The position numbers were made by a program, and so were the translations under genes. A stretch of DNA of 16,072 nucleotides from GCA-2718845 sp913041905 (GTDB taxonomy: Bacteria; Pseudomonadota; Gammaproteobacteria; GCA-002705445; GCA-002716945): NCBI GenBank assembly GCA_913041905.1, contig CAJWJQ010000027.1, positions 1 to 16,072 of the forward strand, in the 5' to 3' direction. Under the pieces are notes generated by a model that ran no database searches, had not been told where the DNA came from, and saw only the letters and a list, made by a program, of their open reading frames with translations. This document shows positions 6,012-14,838 of the stretch, one piece after another. Positions within the stretch are counted from its first letter, which is position 1. The number at the start of each line of letters is the position of its first letter.

Positions 6012-7604
6012 ATGAGTACTCAAATTAACCAAAATAAACCAAATTCATTGCTTAAATCTTCATTTGTAGTTGGCAGCATGACCTTTATATCGAGAATCTC
6101 TGGTTTTATTAGAGATATCGCATTTGCAAATATTTTTGGGGCTTCCGCTAGTACTGATGCTTTTTTTGTAGCTTTCAAGATTCCTAATTTTTTCAGAAGG
6201 TTATTTGCTGAAGGAGCATTTATACAGGCATTTGTTCCTGTTTTGAATGAATTTAAAATAAAGAACCCATTGCAGCTCAAAAATTTCCTTAGTTATATAC
6301 AAGGAAACTTGCTCGTCATCTTAGCGATTATCACGACAATGGGAATTATTTTTTCTGATGTAATTGTTAGTATATTTGCTCCTGGGTTCTCCCAAACAGA
6401 AAATAGACATGTAATTGCATCAGAAATGTTGCAAATAACTTTTCCGTATTTGTTGTTTATATCTCTTACTGCACTGTCTGCTGGAATATTTAATACATTT
6501 AATAGGTTTTTATTGCCCGCAATTACACCAGTAATACTTAATATATCTTTAATTACTGCTGCATTATATTTTACCCAATATTTTACTACACCTATAATAG
6601 CTCTGGCATATGGCGTTCTTGTAGCTGGAATACTTCAATATGCAATGCAAATGCCATTACTACATAAAATTAATTTATTAGTAATGCCAAAAATAAATTT
6701 TAGATTTGAAGGTGTAAATAAAGTGATAAAGCTAATGTTACCAGCAATGCTAGGTACAGCTGTTGTGCAAATTAATCTAATTATTGACTCTATAGTAGCT
6801 TCTATGCTTGCGATTGGAAGTATAAGTTGGCTCTATTACTCAGATAGGCTGGTTGAATTTCCACTAGGTGTTTTTGGAATTGCCATAGCAACGGTAATCT
6901 TACCAGCGCTATCAGAAAAATTTTCAAAAGATGATATAGACGGCTATAAAAAGATTTTAAATAATTCTGTTAATATTGCAATTGTATTTAGTCTTCCAGC
7001 AATGTTTGGTTTAATGGTTTTATCGAAACATATAATATCAACACTTTTTGAATATGGAAATTTTGGTTTTGATGATACTGTTATGAGTTCATTGAGTTTA
7101 CTGGCTTATGCTATTGGTCTACCAGCATTTATTCTTATGAAAGTTTTATTAACAGGATTCTTTTCTAGACAAGATACTAAAACTCCAGTTAAGTATGGCA
7201 TTATTGCTGTGATATTTAATATTGTTATGAACACGTCTGTGGTCTTATATTATTTTCAACATCCTTTTCAAGGAGCTCATAGCTTATTGGCGCTTGCAAC
7301 ATCTTTATCCGCATGGATACAAGTAATTCTGCTATATAGGAAATTAAGAATGTCAGGCTTTATTAAAGAAACTACACTTATATCTTCATCTAGTATTAAA
7401 TCACTACTGAGTTGTATATTAATGGGGACAATATTATTTTATACGCTTATAGATATAAGTTATTGGTCAGATAAAATTTACTATATGAGAGGATTGTTTC
7501 TTATTGGTTATATAATTTTTGGATCCATTATTTATGTGTTCATTATGTATTTATTAGGTTATAACATAAAAAAAATAATATATGAAAATTATAAAAAATC
7601 TTAA
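6012..7604 (+). CDS. murJ: Lipid II flippase MurJ (MviN)
   Basis: Integral inner-membrane MOP-superfamily transporter that flips the peptidoglycan precursor lipid II to the periplasm. The 530 residues contain about 14 hydrophobic segments. The N-terminal block SRISGFIRD (27-35), FGASASTDAFFVAFKIPN (42-59) and FRRLFAEGAFIQAFVPV (61-77) is the diagnostic MurJ signature. R28, R34 and R62 correspond to the functionally important R18, R24 and R52 of the E. coli protein. The ATG has no clear ribosome site and no convincing promoter is visible in the 79-bp gap shared with rpsT. It is the first gene of the overlapping run to ispH, and its 3' end overlaps ribF by 23 bp. Confidence 0.97.
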   Translation: MSTQINQNKPNSLLKSSFVVGSMTFISRISGFIRDIAFANIFGASASTDAFFVAFKIPNFFRRLFAEGAFIQAFVPVLNEFKIKNPLQLKNFLSYIQGNLLVILAIITTMGIIFSDVIVSIFAPGFSQTENRHVIASEMLQITFPYLLFISLTALSAGIFNTFNRFLLPAITPVILNISLITAALYFTQYFTTPIIALAYGVLVAGILQYAMQMPLLHKINLLVMPKINFRFEGVNKVIKLMLPAMLGTAVVQINLIIDSIVASMLAIGSISWLYYSDRLVEFPLGVFGIAIATVILPALSEKFSKDDIDGYKKILNNSVNIAIVFSLPAMFGLMVLSKHIISTLFEYGNFGFDDTVMSSLSLLAYAIGLPAFILMKVLLTGFFSRQDTKTPVKYGIIAVIFNIVMNTSVVLYYFQHPFQGAHSLLALATSLSAWIQVILLYRKLRMSGFIKETTLISSSSIKSLLSCILMGTILFYTLIDISYWSDKIYYMRGLFLIGYIIFGSIIYVFIMYLLGYNIKKIIYENYKKS

Positions 7605-8511
7605 TGAAATTAAAGACAATTCAAAACCTTGCTCAATTACTATAGGTAACTTTGACGGTATGCATAAAGGGCATCGTGAACTAATAGAAAGAACTGTAGA
7701 TTTAGCAAAAAAATCTAATCTTATTCCTACAGTTATGAGCTTTGACCCTTTGCCTGAAGAATATTTTAATATACCAAATTTTTTTAGGTTAATGGAGGAT
7801 AATGATAAAATTGATGCTTTTAATGAATTAGGTATTAAACAAATCATACTGCTACCATTTACTAAAGAATTCTCTCAGATAGAAGCGAATGATTTTATTT
7901 TTGATATTTTATTAAAAAAACTAAATACAAAGATAATTACTATAGGGGAAGAATTTAGATTTGGCTATAAAAGAAAGGGTGATTTGAAATTGTTAAATCA
8001 ATATCATCAAAAAAAATTTTTATTATTCAAAATAGATATATTGTCTATTGATAATAATAAAATAGGTAGTTCTTATATAAGGAAATTACTCATTGATGGT
8101 AAAATTAATAAAGCAAATCAACTCCTAAGAAAACCTTTTGTAATTTCTGGAGCAGTAATGGATGGTGAAAAACGTGGACGTAAACTTGGCTATCCAACTG
8201 CGAATATTGAGATATATAAATCTTACCCAATAAATGGTATATTTTTGGTTGAGGTATCGATTGATGACAAGGATAAACATCACGGTTTAGCAAGCATAGG
8301 AAATAAACCTACATTTTTAGGGAAAAATGATGTCCTCGAAGTTTTTATATTTGATTTTGATTCAGACATATATAAAAAAAATCTAAAAGTTTATTTTATA
8401 GAAAAGATTAGAGAACAAATAAAGTTTAAAAATGAAAATGATTTAAAAACACAAATGAATGAAGATTATAAAAAAGCTATTCAAATACTTAATAAAATAA
8501 ATGGACTATAA
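7582..8511 (+). CDS. ribF: Bifunctional riboflavin kinase / FAD synthetase
   Basis: Converts riboflavin to FMN and FMN to FAD in the cytoplasm. The 309 residues show the N-terminal adenylyltransferase domain with GNFDGMHKGH (22-31, HxGH-type nucleotide site), SFDP (53-56), GEEFRFG (122-128) and SSYIRKLL (163-170). The C-terminal kinase domain has GEKRGRKLGYPTAN (195-208). The ATG lies inside the murJ 3' end with no Shine-Dalgarno sequence, so translation probably depends on murJ. The rpsT / murJ / ribF / ileS order is a standard gammaproteobacterial neighbourhood. The gene overlaps ileS by 11 bp. Confidence 0.97.
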   Translation: MKIIKNLNEIKDNSKPCSITIGNFDGMHKGHRELIERTVDLAKKSNLIPTVMSFDPLPEEYFNIPNFFRLMEDNDKIDAFNELGIKQIILLPFTKEFSQIEANDFIFDILLKKLNTKIITIGEEFRFGYKRKGDLKLLNQYHQKKFLLFKIDILSIDNNKIGSSYIRKLLIDGKINKANQLLRKPFVISGAVMDGEKRGRKLGYPTANIEIYKSYPINGIFLVEVSIDDKDKHHGLASIGNKPTFLGKNDVLEVFIFDFDSDIYKKNLKVYFIEKIREQIKFKNENDLKTQMNEDYKKAIQILNKINGL

Positions 8512-11266
8512 AGAAACCTTAAATTTGCCTTCAACTAAATTTCCAATGAAGGCCAACTTACCTAACAAGGAGCCTGAAATTCTGAAGTTTTGGAATGATA
8601 TAAATTTATATGATGAAATCAGGAATGAGCGAGAAGGTTATAAGAAGTTTATACTACATGATGGTCCTCCCTATGCAAATGGAGACATACATATTGGGCA
8701 TGCTGTTAATAAAGTTTTAAAAGATATAGTAGTGAAAAGTAAAACTATGTCAGGATTTGATGCGCCATTTGTACCGGGTTGGGATTGTCATGGATTACCC
8801 ATAGAATTGGTGATTGAAAAAAAATTTGGCAAATCAAAATTTAAAGATGATAAAAATGCTTTTAGGAAAGCATGTAGAGACTATGCCGCCAAACAAATAG
8901 AAAAACAAAAAAGCGATTTTATAAGGCTTGGTATATCAGCTGATTGGCAAAATCCATACTTGAGTATGGAAAATAATTTTGAGGCATCTATAGTTGAAAG
9001 CTTATCCAAAATCTTATCAAATAATCATATATACTTTGGATCTAAGCCAGTCCATTGGTGCATAGAGTCAGAGTCTGCTCTTGCAGAAGCAGAAGTTGAG
9101 TATCATGAAATAACATCAGATTCTATATATGTTTTATTTAAACTTATAAATAGTTCTTCTTTTGTAAAAAATATAAGTATAAATAATTTTAATGAAGATA
9201 TTTATTTAGTTATATGGACAACTACTCCATGGACCTTGCCAGCTAATCGAGCAATAGCTATCAATCAAGATATTGATTATGTGTTAATAGAAATGAATGG
9301 TAAGACATTAATAATAGCTGAAGATTTAATTGATTCGCTTATAGAAAGTCTTAAAGTTAAAAATTCTAAAGTTATCAAAAGAATTAAAGGGGAAGATTTG
9401 TTAAATTTTAATGCTGAACACCCATTTTATAATTTAAATGTACCTATAATAGAAGCTGATCATGTTACAACAGACGCTGGAACTGGATTAGTGCATATCG
9501 CACCTGGTCATGGGCAAGATGATTATATATCTGGTATAAAAAATAATCTAGAAATATTTAATCCCGTAGATGATAAAGGAGTTTTTCTTAAATCACTTGA
9601 ATTTTTTGGAGGTATTCATGTTAGAAAGGCTAATGAACCTATTATGGATAAATTGAAAGAAAATGATAGATTACTTAGTCATCAAAAATATACTCATAGT
9701 TATCCTCATTGTTGGAGATTTAAAACTCCGTTAATTTTTAGGGCAACTCCTCAATGGTTTATAAGTATGGATAAAAATAACTTAAGAAAAAAAGTTACTG
9801 ATTCTATTGATAAAGTTAATTGGGTGCCAAGATGGGGGTACGAAAGAATTAAAAAAATGATTGCAAATAGGCCAGACTGGTGTATCTCAAGACAAAGATT
9901 TTGGGGGGTTCCAATACCATTATTTATTAACAAGGAAAATGATGAGCTTCATCCTGATACAAATAATATTTTAAAAAAAGCAATAGAAATTATCAGAAAA
10001 GATAATATAGAAGGTTGGTTTGATTATGATAAAAGCAAACTCCTTGATAAGGATAAAGATAAGTATCATGTTATTACCGATACTTTAGATGTATGGTTTG
10101 ATTCTGGCGTTACTCACATGTCTGTACTTAAAGAAAGAAATATGGGTCAAATGGCAGATTTATATTTAGAGGGATCAGATCAACATAGAGGTTGGTTTCA
10201 GTCTTCTCTAATAACATCGATAGCAATAAATAATAAGCCTCCGTATAAAACAGTGTTAACTCATGGCTTTGTTGTAGATGCTGAAGGTCAAAAAATGTCT
10301 AAGTCTCAAGGAAATGTTATTTCTCCTCAAGATATAATAAAAAGCAAGGGCTCTGACATTCTTCGTCTTTGGGTAGCCACAACAGATTATACAAAAGAAA
10401 TGCATATATCTGATGAAATTCTGACTAGAGCAACCGAGTCATATCGCCGTATAAGAAATACAATGAAATTTTTGTTATCAAATATAAGTGATTTTAATTT
10501 TAATGACGATGCAATTAATGATTCGGATATGGCTATATTAGATAGATGGATTCTAAATGAAACAATCACACTACAAAAAAATATACAAAAAAATTATGAA
10601 GAATATAAGTTTCATCAAATCATGCAAGATATACAAAATTTTTGTACAATACATCTTGGCGGATATTATTTAGATATAATTAAGGATAGATTATATACAT
10701 CAAAACAAAATGGAATAGCAAGAAGATCATGTCAGACTACATGTTATAAAATACTAAATATTTTAAATTCCTGCGTTGCTCCCATACTTTCTTTTACGGC
10801 TGAAGAAATTTATAAATTTATTCCAAATACTAAGCATAAATCAGTACTATTAGAAAATTGGCCTGCTTATAATGTAAAAATTAGTCAAAAGGAATTATCT
10901 ATTGCAGATATGTTGTTTAATATAAGATTAAAAATATATAAAAAATTAGATGATGCGAGAAACCAGAATTTAATAGGGTCGTCTCTAGATGCGACAATTA
11001 TATTGCATGCAAATACAAAAACTTTTACTCTATTAAAAGATTTTAAAGATGAATTAAAATTTATATTCATATCATCTGATTGTAAATTAATACAATCTGA
11101 TAGTGTGGAAGATGTTGACATTGTGGTTGAAAAAAATATAAACGAGAAATGCGACAGATGTTGGCACAAGAACGAGACTGTTGGTAAAATAAAAGACCAT
11201 AAAAAATTATGTTCTAGGTGTTATGCAAATATATTTGAGCAAAGCGAAATAAGAACTTTAGGCTAA
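8501..11266 (+). CDS. ileS: Isoleucine-tRNA ligase
   Basis: Class I aminoacyl-tRNA synthetase that charges tRNA-Ile and edits misactivated valine. The 921-residue length matches the bacterial type. Seen in order: HIGH (64-67) within PPYANGDIHIGH, the CP1 editing domain with WTTTPWTLPANRA (239-251) and GTGLVHIAPGHGQDDY (327-342), KMSKS (598-602), and a C-terminal zinc-binding knuckle of four cysteines, C884, C887, C904 and C907. The zinc-containing ending is characteristic of the E. coli-like form. The start lies within the ribF 3' end, and the stop overlaps the lspA start as TAATG, so the genes are translationally coupled. Confidence 0.98.
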   Translation: MDYKETLNLPSTKFPMKANLPNKEPEILKFWNDINLYDEIRNEREGYKKFILHDGPPYANGDIHIGHAVNKVLKDIVVKSKTMSGFDAPFVPGWDCHGLPIELVIEKKFGKSKFKDDKNAFRKACRDYAAKQIEKQKSDFIRLGISADWQNPYLSMENNFEASIVESLSKILSNNHIYFGSKPVHWCIESESALAEAEVEYHEITSDSIYVLFKLINSSSFVKNISINNFNEDIYLVIWTTTPWTLPANRAIAINQDIDYVLIEMNGKTLIIAEDLIDSLIESLKVKNSKVIKRIKGEDLLNFNAEHPFYNLNVPIIEADHVTTDAGTGLVHIAPGHGQDDYISGIKNNLEIFNPVDDKGVFLKSLEFFGGIHVRKANEPIMDKLKENDRLLSHQKYTHSYPHCWRFKTPLIFRATPQWFISMDKNNLRKKVTDSIDKVNWVPRWGYERIKKMIANRPDWCISRQRFWGVPIPLFINKENDELHPDTNNILKKAIEIIRKDNIEGWFDYDKSKLLDKDKDKYHVITDTLDVWFDSGVTHMSVLKERNMGQMADLYLEGSDQHRGWFQSSLITSIAINNKPPYKTVLTHGFVVDAEGQKMSKSQGNVISPQDIIKSKGSDILRLWVATTDYTKEMHISDEILTRATESYRRIRNTMKFLLSNISDFNFNDDAINDSDMAILDRWILNETITLQKNIQKNYEEYKFHQIMQDIQNFCTIHLGGYYLDIIKDRLYTSKQNGIARRSCQTTCYKILNILNSCVAPILSFTAEEIYKFIPNTKHKSVLLENWPAYNVKISQKELSIADMLFNIRLKIYKKLDDARNQNLIGSSLDATIILHANTKTFTLLKDFKDELKFIFISSDCKLIQSDSVEDVDIVVEKNINEKCDRCWHKNETVGKIKDHKKLCSRCYANIFEQSEIRTLG

Positions 11267-11751
11267 TGAGGCTTTTTCCATTATTTATAATATTTTCAGT
11301 AGTTTGTATAGATTACTTTTCTAAAATTTATGTTCAAGATATTTTAAAAAATCAGACGCACTTAATATTAAATGATTACATGATTTTAGAAAAAACCTAT
11401 AACAAGGGAATAATATTTAGTATTGCTCACTCAAATTCAATTTTTATAAATTATTTTATTTTATTTGTTTTAACAATTATTATTTTATATCTTATATATA
11501 TTTTTATTCATATTTTACCTAGATTAAATAATTATTTAATTATTGCGTGGTCTTTCCTAATAGGCGGGGGGTTGGGAAATTTTGTTGACAGAATAATTGA
11601 TAATAAAGTTTTTGATTTTATTATCATTCATTACAAAGATATATATTTCCCTGGGGTTTTTAATCTTGCTGATAGTTTTATTAGCGTTGCATTGGCAATG
11701 ATTTTATTTGAATATTTTTTTACACAAGATGAAAAAAATTATAAAATTTAA
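11266..11751 (+). CDS. lspA: Lipoprotein signal peptidase (signal peptidase II)
   Basis: Inner-membrane aspartyl protease that removes the signal peptide from diacylglyceryl-modified prolipoproteins. The 161 residues form four hydrophobic segments (about 3-19, 56-84, 89-106 and 130-152). The catalytic dyad is D108 in GNFVDR (104-109) and D136 in FNLADS (132-137), with N46 of the NxG motif also present. It begins at TAATG shared with the ileS stop. Its 3' end overlaps the fkpB start by 23 bp. The position between ileS and fkpB is the classical one. Confidence 0.97.
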   Translation: MRLFPLFIIFSVVCIDYFSKIYVQDILKNQTHLILNDYMILEKTYNKGIIFSIAHSNSIFINYFILFVLTIIILYLIYIFIHILPRLNNYLIIAWSFLIGGGLGNFVDRIIDNKVFDFIIIHYKDIYFPGVFNLADSFISVALAMILFEYFFTQDEKNYKI

Positions 11752-12175
11752 TTCTACAATTTCTTTACATTATTCAATATCAAATACTAATGATTTTGAG
11801 TTTGAATCAACTTTTGATAAGAATCCTGTAAAATTTAAAATTGGCGATGGGACAATACCACAAAAATTAGAAATTACTTTATATGGTCTAGAAGAAGATG
11901 TAGAACAAACTTTGATATTAGAGCCTCAAGACGCTTTTGGTATAAAAGATATAAAAAAATCTAAAACTATTCCCAAATCATTTTTCCCTAATAAAGATAT
12001 GATAAAATTAAATAATATTATTGAAGTAGATGCCAAAGAAAAAAATGGTAAAACCAGTACCACCTTTGCTATTATTAAAAAGATAAATAATGGAGATGTA
12101 GTTTTAGATTTAAATCACCCGCTCTCGGGTATTACAATAAAATTTAAAGTAAAAATTATACAAATACATGAATAA
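11729..12175 (+). CDS. fkpB: FKBP-type peptidyl-prolyl isomerase FkpB (SlpA)
   Basis: Cytoplasmic prolyl cis-trans isomerase and chaperone of the SlyD/SlpA subfamily. The chosen ATG at 11729 gives 148 residues starting MKKIIKF, matching the E. coli protein (149). A TTG at 11708 would only add seven residues overlapping lspA more deeply. The FKBP core is visible as GDGTIPQKLEITLYGL (39-54) followed by LEPQDAFG (64-71), then the insert-in-flap domain, and LDLNHPLSG (126-134). The subfamily's short N-terminal strand is present. It overlaps ispH by 8 bp. Identification rests on both motifs and the conserved ileS-lspA-fkpB-ispH order. Confidence 0.94.
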   Translation: MKKIIKFNSTISLHYSISNTNDFEFESTFDKNPVKFKIGDGTIPQKLEITLYGLEEDVEQTLILEPQDAFGIKDIKKSKTIPKSFFPNKDMIKLNNIIEVDAKEKNGKTSTTFAIIKKINNGDVVLDLNHPLSGITIKFKVKIIQIHE

Positions 12176-13124
12176 TATACTCTCAAATACTAAGATAATT
12201 CTTGCAACACCAAGAGGGTTTTGTGCAGGGGTGGAAAGAGCTGTAGAAATTTTAGACAAAGCAATAAAATCATTTGATTCTCCAATATATGTTAAACACG
12301 AAGTTGTTCATAACAAATTTATTATTGCTAATTTTAAAGACAGAGGGGTTATGTTTATAGAAAATATAAATGAAGTACCAAGAAATTCAATATTAATTTA
12401 TAGCGCCCATGGCGTGTCAATGCAAGTAAAGGAAATTGCAAAATCAAAAAATTTAAAAATTTTTGATGCAACTTGCCCGCTTGTAACAAAAGTTCATATA
12501 GAAGTACACAAATTTGCAAAACTTGGTGTTGATGTAGTTTTAATTGGCCATAATGGTCATCCTGAAATAGAGGGAACTATGGGTCAATATAAATCCGATA
12601 CTGGTAAAATACATTTGGTTGAAAATATAAAAGATGTAGAAAAGATAAATATAACTAATCCAAATCTTGCATATGTTACACAAACAACTTTATCAATTGA
12701 TGATGCAAAAAAAATTATTGAAGTACTGATTAAAAAATATCCAAAAATAAAAGGGCCTGCAAAAGATGATATATGTTATGCAACACAGAATAGACAAGAC
12801 GCAGTTAAATCAATACTAAATTACTGTGATTATCTATTAGTTATAGGCTCTCAAAATAGTTCTAATTCGAAAAGATTGGCTGAGCTTGCTATAAAAAATG
12901 ATATTCCTTCCATGTTAGTTGATGATAAAAATGATATAAACCTCAAAACATTAGAAGATAAAAAAGTTATAGGGGTAACTGCTGGAGCCTCTGCCCCAAA
13001 AATATTATTTGATGATATATTAAAATATCTAACGGATAATGGTGCAATAATAGAAGATTTTGGACAAGAAATAGTAAAAGAAGATATTGCTTTCAGTGTC
13101 CCAAAAGAATTTAGAAATTTATAG
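12168..13124 (+). CDS. ispH: 4-hydroxy-3-methylbut-2-enyl diphosphate reductase
   Basis: Last enzyme of the MEP pathway. It reduces HMBPP to isopentenyl and dimethylallyl diphosphate using an iron-sulfur cluster, and supplies precursors for ispB in the same window. The 318 residues carry the three cluster cysteines C19 (PRGFCAGV), C103 (DATCPLV) and C203. HEVVHN (44-49), SAHGVS (79-84) and GHNGHPEIEGTMGQ (127-140) with catalytic E133 are also present. The ATG overlaps the fkpB end and has no ribosome site. The stop codon overlaps the 3' end of convergent dsrR by 6 bp. Also called lytB. Confidence 0.98.
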   Translation: MNNILSNTKIILATPRGFCAGVERAVEILDKAIKSFDSPIYVKHEVVHNKFIIANFKDRGVMFIENINEVPRNSILIYSAHGVSMQVKEIAKSKNLKIFDATCPLVTKVHIEVHKFAKLGVDVVLIGHNGHPEIEGTMGQYKSDTGKIHLVENIKDVEKINITNPNLAYVTQTTLSIDDAKKIIEVLIKKYPKIKGPAKDDICYATQNRQDAVKSILNYCDYLLVIGSQNSSNSKRLAELAIKNDIPSMLVDDKNDINLKTLEDKKVIGVTAGASAPKILFDDILKYLTDNGAIIEDFGQEIVKEDIAFSVPKEFRNL

Positions 13125-13472
13125 ATCGTGAGTTACATTGTCATCTAAATTATCATCAGGCGATTTATAAGATGGGTCGTTAGGGTTTAAAAATATAAAT
13201 TCATGCTTGTCTTTCTCTAATTCAACATAATCTAACTTGCAATTTTTTAGGTTAATCATTGAATCTGGCGAAATTATAATATCAATATTCTTAATCGTTA
13301 ATCTTAAGTCCTCTTCTTTAGATTTATCAAAACCCATTAAATAATTGAATTTACCCTTATCAACATTTACCGCAATCCTTAATGGCCAATCCTTAGAATC
13401 AGCTAATCCAGATGCTTTAATAATTTGTGATGCCGCTTCATCTGTTATTTCAAATATTTGTTTTTGTTTCAT
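13119..13472 (-). CDS. dsrR: DsrR, IscA-like sulfur-oxidation accessory protein without cluster cysteines
   Basis: Small soluble protein of the A-type carrier (IscA/HesB) fold encoded at the end of dsr clusters. In Allochromatium vinosum the homologue does not bind iron or Fe-S clusters and is needed for full expression of sulfur oxidation. Here 117 residues keep the fold framework LRIAV (31-35), YLMGFD (44-49), DYVEL (81-85) and FLNPND (94-99). The three IscA ligand cysteines are missing: the first site reads VDKGKFNY, and the C-terminal CGCG is replaced by PNDPSYKS. The only cysteine, C78, is not at a ligand position. The acidic C-terminal tail is variable. The ATG shares one base with the dsrN stop (TAATG). 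Position directly after dsrN is the main support for DsrR over a generic IscA homologue. Confidence 0.88.
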   Translation of the reverse strand: MKQKQIFEITDEAASQIIKASGLADSKDWPLRIAVNVDKGKFNYLMGFDKSKEEDLRLTIKNIDIIISPDSMINLKNCKLDYVELEKDKHEFIFLNPNDPSYKSPDDNLDDNVTHDL

Positions 13473-14827
13473 TATATTTTTTTATTAATAAACCTTAAAA
13501 AATTTTCAATCCATCTAGACTGTTTGGTATCTCTCATATGACTATATGAGGCGAGCAAATTCTTATACAAAATTCCATCATATTTTCCATTAATTCCATG
13601 TCCTCTTAGTGTTTTGTAAGCAAATACATATTTATTTTTTTTAAGTGAAATATCTGAATAATGAAACTCATGGCAGAAGATGCTTTTAGACTTTACCATC
13701 CAAGGATGTTTGCTAGTAGTTTTTAAATTAACATACCCTCTACCAATAGGTTTTTGTTTGACGGATATTGTACCGTCAAGCACACCTGACATTTTATATG
13801 ATTTCGACTTAAATTTAATGACTTTAGACAAATACATAAGGCCTCCGCACTCTACATATGCTGGCTTATCTAACTCTATAAAATTTTTTATTGATTTCAT
13901 CATTTTAGTATTTTTACTAAGCCTGCTTGCCATTAATTCTGGAAATCCACCGCCAATAAATACTGCATCAACATTTGGTAGCTTAGGATCTTTCAATGTA
14001 TTAAAGTATTTGATTTTTACACCTAGATTAACCAATGCTTCTAAATCATCTGGATAATAAAAACCAAAAGCTTCGTCACGGGCAATGCCTATCGATAAGT
14101 GTGAATATTTTGAAGATTGTTTAATTATCGGAATAACTTTTTTTTCTTTAATTGTAGATTTGTTATATAAAGATTTAATATCAACGGATGACTTAATAAC
14201 TGAGTGTATATTTTTGATAATTTTATTAGCATCTTTTTTAATAAATGCGGGCTGAAGACCTAAATGTTGTTCAAATATTTTTAACTTGGGATCTTTCCAA
14301 ACTGAGCCTATAACTTTAAAATCTGTATAAAAATTAATAGCTTTCAATATTTTCTCTTCATGCCTAGTTCCACTAATATTATTCAAAATTAAACCCTTGT
14401 ATTTGATTTTATTATCAAAAGATTTATAACCTTCAATAAGGGGGACTATGCCCCTTGTTGTTCCACTACAATCTAAAACTAATAGAACTCTTAGATTCAA
14501 AAATTTTGCAAGAGCAGCATTGCTGTCACTTCCATCTAAGCTCAAACCATCAAATAACCCTTTATTAGCTTCTACGATAGTTACTTCAGACTTAGATGAT
14601 TTAGATAAAAAAAGTTTCTTAATCTCGTTTTTTGTCATCGTATAGAAATCAAGATTATAACAATTCTTCTTTGAGGCTAAAGATAACCATATTGGATCTA
14701 TATAATCTGGTCCTTTTTTAAATGTTGAAACATTTTTATTAATATTGTGTAAAGTGGCAGATATTCCAACGCTAATAATTGTTTTCCCAGAAGATTTTTT
14801 TGTAGATGCAATAATATAGGAACTCAA
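13472..14827 (-). CDS. dsrN: DsrN, siroheme amidase (cobyrinate a,c-diamide synthase-like)
   Basis: Glutamine-dependent amidotransferase that amidates siroheme to the siroamide cofactor of the sulfite reductase DsrAB. It resembles CbiA/CobB of cobalamin synthesis. The 451 residues show a P-loop STKKSSGKT (8-16), KGPDYIDP (38-45), and a C-terminal class I glutaminase domain with GGGFPE (292-297), nucleophile C327 in VECGGLMYL, and HEFHYS (386-391) supplying the catalytic histidine. The start is TTG at 14827-14825 with a CGGA-like ribosome site 7 nt upstream; no in-frame ATG is near. It lies 11 bp after dsrP and overlaps dsrR by one base. No other cobalamin gene is present, so context favours DsrN over CbiA. 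Confidence 0.92.
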   Translation of the reverse strand: MSSYIIASTKKSSGKTIISVGISATLHNINKNVSTFKKGPDYIDPIWLSLASKKNCYNLDFYTMTKNEIKKLFLSKSSKSEVTIVEANKGLFDGLSLDGSDSNAALAKFLNLRVLLVLDCSGTTRGIVPLIEGYKSFDNKIKYKGLILNNISGTRHEEKILKAINFYTDFKVIGSVWKDPKLKIFEQHLGLQPAFIKKDANKIIKNIHSVIKSSVDIKSLYNKSTIKEKKVIPIIKQSSKYSHLSIGIARDEAFGFYYPDDLEALVNLGVKIKYFNTLKDPKLPNVDAVFIGGGFPELMASRLSKNTKMMKSIKNFIELDKPAYVECGGLMYLSKVIKFKSKSYKMSGVLDGTISVKQKPIGRGYVNLKTTSKHPWMVKSKSIFCHEFHYSDISLKKNKYVFAYKTLRGHGINGKYDGILYKNLLASYSHMRDTKQSRWIENFLRFINKKI

Positions 14828-14838
14828 AATAAAATCCG

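Noticed and set aside
11708..11728. Upstream TTG start for fkpB
   Set aside because: It adds seven residues with no family counterpart and deepens the lspA overlap; the ATG at 11729 matches the E. coli length.
13680..14057. 125-residue plus-strand open frame antisense to dsrN
   Set aside because: It lies wholly within dsrN, whose domain motifs are unambiguous; composition is that of a shadow frame.
13472..14827. Cobalamin biosynthesis gene cbiA
   Set aside because: The fold matches, but there are no other cobalamin genes, and the dsrP/dsrR neighbours point to DsrN.
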